A stretch of DNA of 64,000 nt from an uncultured Pseudodesulfovibrio sp. (GTDB lineage Bacteria > Desulfobacterota > Desulfovibrionia > Desulfovibrionales > Desulfovibrionaceae), in NCBI RefSeq assembly GCF_963662885.1, contig NZ_OY760055.1, positions 730,421 to 794,420 of the forward strand, in the 5' to 3' direction. The notes under the pieces are model-generated. The model had not been told where the DNA came from. It made no database searches and saw only the letters and a list, made by a program, of their open reading frames with translations. Positions 42,786 through 51,215 of this stretch are shown one piece after another; the stretch's first letter is position 1, and each line of letters begins with the position of its first letter. The translations under genes were made by a program, and so were the position numbers.

Positions 42786-43169
42786 ATGGCTGCCAATCCT
42801 TTTTCCATATCCTTCAAGCCATCCTCCGGCAAGCGCGCCGCGTATCGGGCGGTCATCAATGGACTGCACGTCAAGGTGGCTGGCCGCGCGGCCGTGTATT
42901 CGGCTACGGATCTAAGCCCCACCGGCGTTGGATTGTCCGGACATACCGGCATGCGCGTCGGAGAAACCTACGAGATCGGCCTGTACCACAAGGGTTGTCG
43001 CGTGGCCCATGACATCATTGCCCGCGTGGTTCGCGTGGAGTCCAGCTTCACCGGCCTGGCCTTCGCGGGGCTGGACCGTCGGGCCCAAGACGCCGTGCAC
43101 CGCCTCGTGCTTGACGAGCAAAAACGCCAGGCCGAGGCCCGCCGAACCAGCCGGTTGAAATTCGACTGA
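42786..43169 (+). CDS. PilZ-like domain protein
   Basis: 127 residues, soluble. RAAYR near residue 18 and DLSPTGVGLSG around residue 42 fit the two parts of the c-di-GMP-binding PilZ motif (RxxxR and D/NxSxxG), though the first part is imperfect. If it binds c-di-GMP it would be a free effector, as there is no other domain. AAAGGAAAAC precedes the ATG. No nearby cyclase. Confidence 0.72.
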   Translation: MAANPFSISFKPSSGKRAAYRAVINGLHVKVAGRAAVYSATDLSPTGVGLSGHTGMRVGETYEIGLYHKGCRVAHDIIARVVRVESSFTGLAFAGLDRRAQDAVHRLVLDEQKRQAEARRTSRLKFD

Positions 43170-43219
43170 GGTCCAGCCGTACGGCAGGTACCTCGAACAC
43201 CCCATACTTACGCCGGCCG

Positions 43220-44014
43220 CTAGCAGCGGTTCATGCGCCGCAGCGCGTCGTGGAGGTGGCTGAGCCAGATATCCACGAGGTGGTCGTATTCGCCCGCGCC
43301 TCTGAGCACGGCCTCACATTCGATGCCCGCTTTTTCCAGGCGGGTCTTCCAACTGGTTTCGGAGTCGCCGACCATGTCGCGGGCGGCGTGCCAGCCCGCA
43401 CCGAAAAGGAATGGCAGGAGGTGGGCCTTTTTGACGCCGTCGCGCTTGAACCGTTCGATGATCGCGTCGATGCCGGGCTCGGCCTCCATGGCGCCCATGT
43501 GCACAGACTGGTTGCGCTTCTGGAAGGCGCGGTGCAGGGCCTCGTAGTAGACGTTGCCGTCGTGCTTGGTCCCGTGGCCCATGAAGAGTACGGCGTCATT
43601 CTCGCCCTTGCCCTGTTCGGCAATGACCATGACCGCATCGGCCACCTCTTCCACACCCGCTTCTCCAGCCACCAGGGGAAACCCGACTTCCACTCGGGAG
43701 AAGCCGTCCTCGCGGAGCATGAGTTCGTTGGCCAGGCTGAGAAGCTCGTGGAACTCGGTGCCCGGAATGAGGTGCAGGGACTGGACGGCCACGTGCGTGA
43801 CGCCCTCGCTCAGCAGCTTGTACAGGGCTGCCGGCACGGAGTCGACCGCTTCACCGGCCTTCTTCATGTGGCCGCGGATGGTCTTCGAGGTGTAGGCCAC
43901 GCGCACGGGAATGTCCGGGTACGCGGCCTTTACCCGTTCGGTGATGTGGGTCAGCGAGTCCATGGCATTCTTGTGCCGGGAGCCGAAGGCGGCCAGGACG
44001 ATGGCTGTGCTCAC
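43220..44014 (-). CDS. cbiK: Cytoplasmic sirohydrochlorin cobaltochelatase CbiK
   Basis: 264 residues, no signal peptide, so cytoplasmic. AIVLAAFGSRHKNAMDS opens the class II chelatase fold, AVQSLHLIPGTEFHEL holds a conserved metal-binding histidine, and FMGHGTKHDGN carries another. Inserts cobalt into sirohydrochlorin, early in anaerobic cobalamin synthesis, and may also act with iron. It overlaps cbiL by four bases and is the last gene of the riboswitch-controlled operon. A second CbiK with a signal peptide heads this operon. Confidence 0.92.
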   Translation of the reverse strand: MSTAIVLAAFGSRHKNAMDSLTHITERVKAAYPDIPVRVAYTSKTIRGHMKKAGEAVDSVPAALYKLLSEGVTHVAVQSLHLIPGTEFHELLSLANELMLREDGFSRVEVGFPLVAGEAGVEEVADAVMVIAEQGKGENDAVLFMGHGTKHDGNVYYEALHRAFQKRNQSVHMGAMEAEPGIDAIIERFKRDGVKKAHLLPFLFGAGWHAARDMVGDSETSWKTRLEKAGIECEAVLRGAGEYDHLVDIWLSHLHDALRRMNRC

Positions 44015-44724
44015 TGCTTGTTCCTCTTGACCAGTGCCAGCGAGAAGTAGTGGGGCTGCTTCGGGGCGTCCTTGATGTCCATGAGGATGGACTCCTCATC
44101 CATGCCCAGCCGGGAGACGAGCACCGTGGTGTCGGCCAGGCGAAGCTTGTTCAGCAGGGCGCGGATGTCATCGAAATTTTTGTACGCCTTGAGGATGACG
44201 GCGTTGTCGGCGGTATTGAGCTGTTCCTCCAGCCGGGCCGGGTCGGCCACGCCTGAGGTGATCAGCAGGGACTCCTTGGACTCGCATAGGACCAGACCGA
44301 CGCGAGCGGCAGCGGCATGGAACGAGGTGATCCCCGGCACGGCGCGCAAACGCAGGTCCGGGTTCATGGTCAGCAGGGTCCGTTGCAGGTAGCCGTAGGT
44401 GGAATAGGTCAGCGGATCGCCCAGGGTCAGGAAGGCGGCGTCCAGGCCGCTGTCCAGGACTTCGGCCACGAGCCGGGCGTTCTCGGTCCAGGCCGCGTCC
44501 AGGGCATCCTGGTCCTTGGTCATGGGGAAGCCGAGGCGAACGATGCGTACGTCGTCCTTGAGGTGCGGCTTGGCGATGGAATAGGCCGTGGAATAGTCGT
44601 TCTTGGTGGAGGCCGCGGCAAAGATCACGTCCACCTGTCCGAGGACGCGGACGGCCTTGAGGGTGAGCAGTTCCGGGTCGCCGGGGCCGACCCCGATACC
44701 GTAGAGGGTGCCTTTCTTGGTCAC
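44011..44724 (-). CDS. cbiL: Cobalt-factor II C20-methyltransferase CbiL
   Basis: 237 residues, cytoplasmic SAM-dependent methyltransferase of the corrin pathway. GTLYGIGVGPGDPELLTLKAV is split by the conserved GxGPGD motif; AFLTLGDPLTYSTYGYL and VPGITSFHAAAAR are further signatures of the CobI/CbiL group. It follows the ABC-transporter genes after 68 bases and overlaps cbiK. Operon position implies supply of corrin precursor methylated at C20. Confidence 0.93.
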   Translation of the reverse strand: MTKKGTLYGIGVGPGDPELLTLKAVRVLGQVDVIFAAASTKNDYSTAYSIAKPHLKDDVRIVRLGFPMTKDQDALDAAWTENARLVAEVLDSGLDAAFLTLGDPLTYSTYGYLQRTLLTMNPDLRLRAVPGITSFHAAAARVGLVLCESKESLLITSGVADPARLEEQLNTADNAVILKAYKNFDDIRALLNKLRLADTTVLVSRLGMDEESILMDIKDAPKQPHYFSLALVKRNKQ

Positions 44725-44792
44725 GTTGTCTATCCGTTATGTTTTTGTCGGTAGCCGACTGTGTCTGTTTTGCGGGGGCTCGTCAACTCGGG

Positions 44793-45686
44793 CTAGGGGT
44801 GCAGGAGCTGGAACACCGTGTCGATGCCTTCAAGCAGGCGCAGGGTCGGGCGGGAGACGAGATGCTCGTCCACCAGAAAGACGTTGCGGGTCAGGACCGC
44901 CTTGATGCGGGAGGCGGCCGGGCTGTTCACGATCTGTTTGACTGAGACGTCGTTCATGGTGCCGCGTTGGGCCAGGTAGACGTCGATCTTGTTTCCCTTG
45001 TCCAGCAACCGTTCCAGACCGTAGTCCGCGATGTTGGTGCCGTGGCGGGGTCTGGCGTCGGCTGCCACGTTGATGCCTCCCGCCTTTTCGAGGACGAACA
45101 GGGGCATGGAGCCGGGCGAAAAGGTCGCGGACTTGCTGTGGATGGACTCGAAGAACACGCCGGGCCGCTCCTCCATGGGGATGGTTGCCAGCCTGTCCTC
45201 GGCGCGGCGGATGCCGTCCCGGAAATTCTCGATCATGCCTTCGGCCTTGATCTGGCGTCCGGTCAGGGCTCCCAGGGTTCGCCAATAGTCGAACATGGCG
45301 TCCATGGAGCCGGGCTGGAGCGAGACCACGGTGATGCCGTGGCGGGCCAGCGCGTTCCACAGTCCGGCGTAGGCGCGCATATGCATGGGCCGGATCAGGA
45401 CCAGATCCGGCTTGGCGGCCAGGAACTTTTCGACGCCGTCCCGGGCGTTGAAGGTCGGCCTGTTCAGGGCGGCGGCGGGGTAGTCCTCACCGGTGGACAC
45501 GCCGATGATCTGTTCGTCCAGGCCGAGGGAGAAGAGATTCTCGGTGTGTGCACCATATAGGGATATGATCCGGGTGAACGGCTTGTCGAATGAGATGGAC
45601 CGGCCGGAGTCATCGGTGATGGTCCGGGCCTGGGCTGTGGAACAGAGGAGCAGGATAAAGGCGAAGGTGAAGAAAAAGCGTTTCAA
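44793..45686 (-). CDS. btuF: Periplasmic substrate-binding protein, BtuF-like
   Basis: 297 residues. A signal peptide (KRFFFTFAFILLLCSTAQA) directs export; mature protein has the helix-linked type III binding fold of metal-chelate and corrinoid ABC transporters (ITDDSGRSISFDKPFTRIISL, KPDLVLIRPMHMRAYAGL). The ORF frame also starts two codons earlier, but the TTG at 45686 is best spaced from AAGGA (8 bases). Ligand could be cobalamin, corrinoid or heme. Overlaps the end of btuD by the frame arrangement of a single transcript. Confidence 0.85.
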   Translation of the reverse strand: MKRFFFTFAFILLLCSTAQARTITDDSGRSISFDKPFTRIISLYGAHTENLFSLGLDEQIIGVSTGEDYPAAALNRPTFNARDGVEKFLAAKPDLVLIRPMHMRAYAGLWNALARHGITVVSLQPGSMDAMFDYWRTLGALTGRQIKAEGMIENFRDGIRRAEDRLATIPMEERPGVFFESIHSKSATFSPGSMPLFVLEKAGGINVAADARPRHGTNIADYGLERLLDKGNKIDVYLAQRGTMNDVSVKQIVNSPAASRIKAVLTRNVFLVDEHLVSRPTLRLLEGIDTVFQLLHP

Positions 45687-45688
45687 AA

Positions 45689-46468
45689 TCAATTTCCTTG
45701 AATATAGGCGATGTGCGGTCCGTATTCGGTTTCCAGAACAGCGGCGCGCACGCCGAAGACCGCGTGAATGTTGTCGGGAGTAAGCGTGCGGGACACGTTG
45801 CCATAGGCGTGAACGGTCCCTTTGTCCAGCATGACCAGGTTGTCGCAGTACCGGGCGGCCAGGTTCAGATCGTGGAGCACGGCCACCACGGTACGGCCCG
45901 CTTCGGCCAGACTGGTCAGCTCTTCCATGGTCGCCATGGCGTGCCGGATGTCCATGGCCGAAGTGGGTTCGTCCAGCAGCAGGGCCGGGGTTTCCTGCGC
46001 CAGGCCACGGGCCACGGCGGTCCGCTGGCGCTCACCGCCGGACAGGTCGGCCACGGCGCGGTGTCGCAGGGACGTCAGGTCCATGGCGGCCAGGGCCTGT
46101 TCCACGCGCTCCATGTCGTGGGGCTCGGGGCGGCTGAAACGGGGGATGTGCGGGTGGCGGCCCATGAGCACGGTCTCGGCCACGGTAAAGGGAAAGCGCA
46201 GGGGCTGGTCCTGGGAAACCAGGGCACAGAGACCGGCAAGCCGGGCCGGGGGGAGGTTGGAGACCTCGTCGCCGTTGAGACGCACAGCGCCGGAAACAGG
46301 CTTGAGCAACCCGGCCAGCAGGCCGAGCAGAGTGGACTTGCCGCTGCCGTTGGGGCCGATCACGCCGTGGACCATTCCCGGCGCGAACTCCAGGTCCAGC
46401 CCGCGAAGCACCGGCGTATCGCCGTAGGCGTAGCCGAGGTCCTGAACGGAGAACATGGCGTTATCCAC
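45689..46468 (-). CDS. btuD: Corrinoid-type ABC transporter ATPase, BtuD-like
   Basis: 259 residues. Walker A GPNGSGKST, signature LSGGERQRTAV, Walker B LLLDEPTSAMD and the switch histidine in VLHDLNLAARY are intact. The open frame extends further (to 46552), but GTG at 46468 follows CGGAGG at good spacing and overlaps the permease end by eight bases. Energises the permease encoded upstream. Its closest class (FecE/BtuD/heme) cannot be settled by eye. Confidence 0.9.
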   Translation of the reverse strand: MDNAMFSVQDLGYAYGDTPVLRGLDLEFAPGMVHGVIGPNGSGKSTLLGLLAGLLKPVSGAVRLNGDEVSNLPPARLAGLCALVSQDQPLRFPFTVAETVLMGRHPHIPRFSRPEPHDMERVEQALAAMDLTSLRHRAVADLSGGERQRTAVARGLAQETPALLLDEPTSAMDIRHAMATMEELTSLAEAGRTVVAVLHDLNLAARYCDNLVMLDKGTVHAYGNVSRTLTPDNIHAVFGVRAAVLETEYGPHIAYIQGN

Positions 46469-47498
46469 GGGCCAGCCTCCGCGAGCGGCTGAAGATCCAA
46501 CAGAATACCGGTCCGCCGATGAGCGCGGTGAGCACGCCGATGGGTACCTCATGGGGCAGCAGAGCGCGGGTCACCGTATCCGCCAGCAGGAGCAGGATGG
46601 CTCCACCGAGGCCCGAGGCGGGCAGCAGCCAGCGGTTGTCCGGCCCCACGACCATGCGCATCAGATGCGGCACAATGAGCCCGACAAAGCCGATGATTCC
46701 GCTCACGGACACGCAGACCGCGCTGACCAGTGAGGCGGTCACGAGCAGGATAAGCCGGACCCGGCCTGTATCCACGCCAAGGCTGCGGGCCGAACGGGTG
46801 CCCAGGCTCATGATGTTCAGGTCGCGTCCGTAATAGAGGCAGATCGCGAAGGCCGCCATGGAGGCCGCCCCGGCCAAAGCCGCATCGCTCAGGGTCCGGC
46901 CCACGAAACTGCCCATGAGCCAGAAGACGATGACGGAGACGCGCTCGTCGGCAAGGTACTTGATGAAGCTGATGCCCGCCGAGAGGATGGCCGAGACAAT
47001 GACCCCGGACAGGATGAGCGAGGCCGGGGACAGCTCGCCGTCCCTGCCCGCCAGGGAGATGACGGCAAACAGGGTCAGGGCCGCGCCCGCAAAGGCCAGG
47101 ACGAGCAGGGTGGACGGACCGAAAAAGGAAAGCCCAAGGAGCAGGGCGAGGGCCGCGCCAAAGGCCGCGCCCGAGGACACGCCCAGGGTGAACGGATCGG
47201 CCAGAGGGTTGAGCAGCAGCCCCTGAAAGACCGCCCCCGCCACGGCCAGGCCGAAGCCCACGGCCGAGCAGGTCAGGATGCGCGGCAGGCGAACATCGAA
47301 GAGAATGCCCGCCGTGGTCGCGTTCATGGTATCCGCCGCCCCCCGCAGCCCGTTTGCCAGTCCGCGCAGGACGTCGCCTGCCGGGAGGGAGATCACCCCC
47401 ATGGCGCAGGCGGCCAGGGCCAGCCCGGCGAGCACGGCGGCAAGCAGGGCCACGGTCAGGCCATTGCGTAAAGGGGTGCGGGAGACAGCGGTCGTCAT
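46461..47498 (-). CDS. btuC: FecCD-type ABC permease, BtuC-like
   Basis: 345 residues, ten predicted helices. FDVRLPRILTC, the GAVFQGLLLNPLADPFTLG loop, and GFVGLIVPHLMRM are typical of the FecCD family of metal-chelate/corrinoid importers. It starts four bases after the periplasmic CbiK stop, ATG at 47498. The upstream part of the open frame (18 codons) lies in the cbiK end and is not part of the protein. Confidence 0.9.
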   Translation of the reverse strand: MTTAVSRTPLRNGLTVALLAAVLAGLALAACAMGVISLPAGDVLRGLANGLRGAADTMNATTAGILFDVRLPRILTCSAVGFGLAVAGAVFQGLLLNPLADPFTLGVSSGAAFGAALALLLGLSFFGPSTLLVLAFAGAALTLFAVISLAGRDGELSPASLILSGVIVSAILSAGISFIKYLADERVSVIVFWLMGSFVGRTLSDAALAGAASMAAFAICLYYGRDLNIMSLGTRSARSLGVDTGRVRLILLVTASLVSAVCVSVSGIIGFVGLIVPHLMRMVVGPDNRWLLPASGLGGAILLLLADTVTRALLPHEVPIGVLTALIGGPVFCWIFSRSRRLARG

Positions 47499-47502
47499 AA
47501 GC

Positions 47503-48477
47503 CTATTTCGCGTCCGGCTGTGCGGCCATGGCGTCCTTGACGTGATCCACATACAACCCGGCCCAGGCGTCGTTCATGCCCAGCCCGTTGAGGTCCGGGG
47601 TGACCTTGTAACCGGCCTTGGTCAGCATGACCTTCCAGGAGTCGTCCTCGTCGCCCGCCATGTCGTTGGTGGCGTGGTCTCCGGCCACGATCATGAACGG
47701 CTTGAGCAGGATATTCTTCTTGCCCGCTGCCTTGAGGGTCTTGGCCATGTCGTCGAATCCGGGGAAGCCTTCCACGCAGCCGATGTAGATGGGATAATCG
47801 TATTCGGCCTGCAGGACCTTCTGGAATTCGGAATAGATACCGGTGGAGAAGTAGTCGTTACCGTGGCCCATGTAGACCAGCGCGGCGTCCAGCTTGCGGG
47901 CGTGTTCCACGTCGGCCTTCAGGGTCTTGGCCGCCTTGGCCAGATCCTCGGTGTAGGGATGGGCCTCGCCGGGCATGCCCAGAGCCGGACGGCCGAGTGC
48001 CAGGCGGACAAAGGGCGCATGGCGGGGCTTCAGGGTACGGATTGACCCAAGCGAGCCGACCAGAGTGGTCAGGTCATGGAATTCCTCGCCCGCGAAGACA
48101 TGCAGGGACTGCACGGTGATGTCCCGGAAGCCGTCATTCTGCAGGTCGGCGATGGTGGCCAGCGGGTGCTTGACGTACAGGACCTCCTCCGGGATGTCGA
48201 TGTGCGCATTTTTCCAGGCCGCGTCGTTCTGGCGCTTCTGCCAGATGCGGCGGATGATGTTGGAGGTGAAGGCCAGGCGCACGGGAACGCCGGGGTTGGC
48301 CGCTTCCACCTTGGCCTTGATGTTCAGGATGGATTTGACCGCTTCGGGGTAGGACGTACCGAAGGCGGCCAGGACGATCGCCGGTTTGACCGGGCCTTCG
48401 TCATGGTGTCCGGCCTGCGCCGGAACGGCCAGCAGCAGGGCGAGAAGCAGGAAGATGGAGTTTCTGAGCAAAGTCAT
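47503..48477 (-). CDS. cbiK: Periplasmic sirohydrochlorin cobaltochelatase CbiK
   Basis: 324 residues with a cleavable signal peptide (MTLLRNSIFLLLALLLAVPAQA), then a CbiK chelatase fold (AIVLAAFGTSYPEAVKS; TVQSLHVFAGEEFHDL; YMGHGNDYFS) and ends near residue 324. A periplasmic CbiK is established in Desulfovibrio vulgaris, where two CbiK forms exist. It is the first gene after a cobalamin riboswitch. Its exported place is not explained by corrin synthesis in the cytoplasm; metal or heme handling at the outer face has been proposed. ATG 48477 follows GGAGAACATTG. Confidence 0.92.
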   Translation of the reverse strand: MTLLRNSIFLLLALLLAVPAQAGHHDEGPVKPAIVLAAFGTSYPEAVKSILNIKAKVEAANPGVPVRLAFTSNIIRRIWQKRQNDAAWKNAHIDIPEEVLYVKHPLATIADLQNDGFRDITVQSLHVFAGEEFHDLTTLVGSLGSIRTLKPRHAPFVRLALGRPALGMPGEAHPYTEDLAKAAKTLKADVEHARKLDAALVYMGHGNDYFSTGIYSEFQKVLQAEYDYPIYIGCVEGFPGFDDMAKTLKAAGKKNILLKPFMIVAGDHATNDMAGDEDDSWKVMLTKAGYKVTPDLNGLGMNDAWAGLYVDHVKDAMAAQPDAK

Positions 48478-48512
48478 CAATGTTCTCCGAAAAAGGGCGG
48501 GTAAGAGAATAG

Positions 48513-48548
48513 AAAAACCCCTTCCTCATCGAATTCAGAGGAAGGGGT
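48513..48548 (-). terminator. Riboswitch terminator hairpin
   Basis: Read leftward: an 11-base perfect stem (ACCCCTTCCTC/GAGGAAGGGGT) with a ten-base loop, then TTTTTC. Lies 36 bases before the periplasmic cbiK start, between the aptamer and the gene, and is the likely expression platform. Confidence 0.8.
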
Positions 48549-48560
48549 CCGTATTATTCC

Positions 48561-48766
48561 CTTCAATACCTCGGCGGCAAGCCCACGTACCACCGTGGCA
48601 AGTCCATTGAGCGCATCAGGCAGGTCTTCCGGCTGGTCCCTCCCGCTCCCGCCTTCCCAGGGAAACCCCAGTGGCATGAATGGCAGCGGTTCGGCAGGAC
48701 GTCACGGCGGCGGGTCCGCTCCCGATTCACACGGGATTCCCTATTGAGTCCGAGGACACCTGAAGA
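48561..48766 (-). ncRNA. Cobalamin riboswitch
   Basis: Read leftward, the region has the B12-box elements AATAGGGAATCCCGTG, GAGCGGACCCGCCGC and GCCACTG, then GGGAAGGC and a late AGACCTGCC. The ends can pair as P1 (CTTCA..CCTCGG with CCGAGG..TGAAG). It precedes the terminator and the cbiK-btuCDF-cbiL-cbiK operon. High cobalamin should favour termination and lower expression. Confidence 0.9.
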
Positions 48767-48770
48767 TTGA

Positions 48771-48800
48771 GAACTATGCTTCGGACAACACTTATGTCAA
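48771..48800 (-). promoter_or_regulatory. Promoter of the cobalamin-riboswitch operon
   Basis: Read leftward: TTGACA (48800-48795) spanning the last cheA codons and its TAA, 18-base spacer, TAGTTC (48776-48771). It lies just upstream of the aptamer. Confidence 0.55.
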
Positions 48801-50465
48801 GGACGACTGCGCCGCCTTGGCGATGCGCTCCTGGAATTGCTGGATCATTTCCTCGGCGTCGATGACCAGGGCGTCGGATTCACCCATCATGCCGTAGCCG
48901 AGGATGGGGATTTCGAAAATTTCATGTACCGGTACGGTGAAGCCGGTGATGACCACCTGCTGTTGCCGGAGGACTTCGTCGACCAGGATGGCGCCCTTGT
49001 AGTCGCCCACCCGGACCACTATGGCCTGTGCCATCTCGATGTTGTCGATCTCCGGGGTCAGCTCAAGGAGATCGGCCAACCGGAGCAGGGAGTGGACTTC
49101 GCCGCGCACGTCCACGGTTTCACGGCCGTCGGGAAGGGCGACCACGTCGTTGCGCCGAGGCATGTAGATTTCGACCACGTCGCGGCTGGGCATGATGAAG
49201 GTGTCGCCGCCCACCTTGCAGACCAGAGCATCCACGATGCCTTCGTTGGCCGAGCGGTCCAGGGGGACGACGATGGTGAAGGCCGCGCCCTTGCCGAGCG
49301 TGCTCTCGATGGACACCTCGCCGTCCAGGGCGACCTTGATGGCGTTGACCACGGCGTCCATGCCCACGCCGCGTCCGGATACATCGGTGATTTTTTCAGC
49401 AGTGGAAAAACCGCTCTGGAGCACGAACTGGAGGATTTCCTCGGTTTCGTATTCCTTGTCCGGGTCGGCCAGTCCCTTTTCCAGGGCCTTGGCCAAAATA
49501 CGGTCCGGATCCAGCCCGCGCCCGTCGTCGCTCACCTGAATGAAGGCGCTGTCGCCCTTGCGCCATGCGGACAGGGTCACGGTGCCGCTTTCGGACTTGC
49601 CCGCGGCCTTTCGGCCCTCCGGGTCTTCCAGACCATGGTCCACCGCGTTTCTGAGCAGGTGGACCAGCGGCTCGTTCAGGGATTCCACAATGGTCTTGTC
49701 CAGTGCCAAGTCGTCGCCCTTGACCTCGAAGTCGAGCTTCTTGCCGATCTTCTGGGACAGGCTCTTGACCAGCCGGTGCATGGGCATGAAAATCTGCTTG
49801 AGCGGCACCAGACGGATGGCGTTGACCTCCTGCTGGAGCCGGGTGATGACGTTGTCCAGCTCGCGCAGGCTGGAAGCCATCTGGGTCATGCTGGTGGCCC
49901 CGCCCTGGGCGATGACCGCATAGGTGACCATGAGCTTGCCCACCAGTTCGATGACTCTGTCCAGACGGTCCGTGGCCACGCGGATGGATGAGATGGCCGA
50001 GGACCCGCCTTTGGCGTCGGCTTTGGGTTCGGGCTTGGCTTCGGGCTTGGCGTCGGCCTTGGTTTCCGCGGGGGCGTCCTCTTCCTCCGGGGCTTCGGCC
50101 TCGGCGGTTGGCGGTTCCTCAAAGGCCTTGGCCGCGTCTTCCTCGGATTCCTCGACAACCTTTGCGGCCGGGGCGGATTTGATCTTGGCCAGGGCATCGG
50201 CGCTGCCATCGAGCAGGCCGCCCAGCGCGAAGTAGAATTTTTTCTGGGCCTCGCAGATACCGAGCAGAGAGGTGATGATGTCGCTGTTGACCGGCGTTAT
50301 GCCGTCCTTCAGCATGTCCAACAGGGCGATGACCCCGGCGGAGGAGAGTTGCATGCACGACAGGCCGAGTGCGTCCACCACCGCGTCGACTCCCTGGCCG
50401 GTGGCGTCCACTTCGAGGATTTGCTGTTCGATGTCCTCGATGCACTGGATAATGCTGTCCTGCAT
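48792..50465 (-). CDS. cheA: CheA-like histidine kinase with degenerate phosphotransfer domain
   Basis: 557 residues. From about residue 158 it is CheA: P3 dimerisation (IRVATDRLDRVIELVGKL), ATPase P4 with N-box NAVDHGLEDPEG, DDGRGLDP and GRGVGMD, and a CheW-like P5 domain to the end. In residues 1-90 there is no HxxKG motif; the segment DMLKDGITPVNSDIITSLLG resembles the second half of an Hpt domain, so P1 may be degenerate. A 60-residue Ala/Glu/Pro linker follows. The neighbouring gene encodes a true Hpt with intact histidine. Probably phosphorylates that Hpt in trans. No receptor or CheW gene is nearby. Confidence 0.88.
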   Translation of the reverse strand: MQDSIIQCIEDIEQQILEVDATGQGVDAVVDALGLSCMQLSSAGVIALLDMLKDGITPVNSDIITSLLGICEAQKKFYFALGGLLDGSADALAKIKSAPAAKVVEESEEDAAKAFEEPPTAEAEAPEEEDAPAETKADAKPEAKPEPKADAKGGSSAISSIRVATDRLDRVIELVGKLMVTYAVIAQGGATSMTQMASSLRELDNVITRLQQEVNAIRLVPLKQIFMPMHRLVKSLSQKIGKKLDFEVKGDDLALDKTIVESLNEPLVHLLRNAVDHGLEDPEGRKAAGKSESGTVTLSAWRKGDSAFIQVSDDGRGLDPDRILAKALEKGLADPDKEYETEEILQFVLQSGFSTAEKITDVSGRGVGMDAVVNAIKVALDGEVSIESTLGKGAAFTIVVPLDRSANEGIVDALVCKVGGDTFIMPSRDVVEIYMPRRNDVVALPDGRETVDVRGEVHSLLRLADLLELTPEIDNIEMAQAIVVRVGDYKGAILVDEVLRQQQVVITGFTVPVHEIFEIPILGYGMMGESDALVIDAEEMIQQFQERIAKAAQSSLT

Positions 50466-50474
50466 GGCTTCCCC

Positions 50475-51200
50475 TTATTGCGTGGTGAAGTAGGTTTCCC
50501 TGTCGGGATACACTGAGATGGTTTTGTCGAAGCCCCACCCGATGAGCGTCTGCTTGGCGTCGGGCGACAGACCGCAGGCGGCGATCTTGAAAGTCGTGCC
50601 CATACTGGCGACGGCGGCCCAGGCTCCGGAGCCGAAGGTCAGCACATCGCTGAGGTCCAGCAACACGGAGTCGCCGGGTTCGATGAACAAAATGGCCGAG
50701 ATGATCGGCTTGAAATGGCCTTCCAGGTGGACGCGCGGATCCTTGACCTTGATAACGGTCACGCCTTCCCTGGTCTCCACGTCGACGCCGGCGCCGAGAG
50801 ATTCCCCCTCGGACTGTTCGCTGGTGGAAGCCTCCTTGATCAGGGCCAGGACTTCCTCCCGTTCCCCGGTGTCGGTGTCGCCCTCGCGCAGCTGTTCCAG
50901 AACCTGGAAGATCATGTTCACCCCGCGCGAGAGCAGGGTCACGTTGGTGGAAGTGGATTCGACTTCTCCGGCCTGCACCTTTTTCAGAAAATCTTCAATT
51001 TTGTGGGTGAAATGGGAGGCTTCCTCGAATCCTGCCATGAAGCCGGTGACACCCTTGATGGTGTGCAGGGGACGAGCCAGGATCTCGATGCCCTGGGCCA
51101 GATCGTCGCCCTCGAGCATCTCGAGTCCCTCCATCACCTGGGGGTAATACTTGTCGTTGACTTCGGAGAAGAACTCCTCAACCATCGGGTCTTCGCTCAT
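50475..51200 (-). CDS. Hpt-STAS fusion protein
   Basis: 241 residues. Residues about 5-110 are a histidine phosphotransfer domain with HTIKG (His46) and a helical bundle (FLKKVQAGEVESTS, VTLLSRGVNMIFQVLEQLRE). Residues about 140-240 resemble a STAS domain (VTVIKVKDPRVHLEGHFKPIISAILF, DSVLLDLSDVLTFGSGAWAAVAS), though the usual serine or threonine of STAS could not be placed for certain. It lies 9 bases before cheA and after the CheY-like gene, so it is likely the phospho-relay of a split CheA. Confidence 0.83.
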   Translation of the reverse strand: MSEDPMVEEFFSEVNDKYYPQVMEGLEMLEGDDLAQGIEILARPLHTIKGVTGFMAGFEEASHFTHKIEDFLKKVQAGEVESTSTNVTLLSRGVNMIFQVLEQLREGDTDTGEREEVLALIKEASTSEQSEGESLGAGVDVETREGVTVIKVKDPRVHLEGHFKPIISAILFIEPGDSVLLDLSDVLTFGSGAWAAVASMGTTFKIAACGLSPDAKQTLIGWGFDKTISVYPDRETYFTTQ

Positions 51201-51215
51201 GACGGGTCCTTGGCT

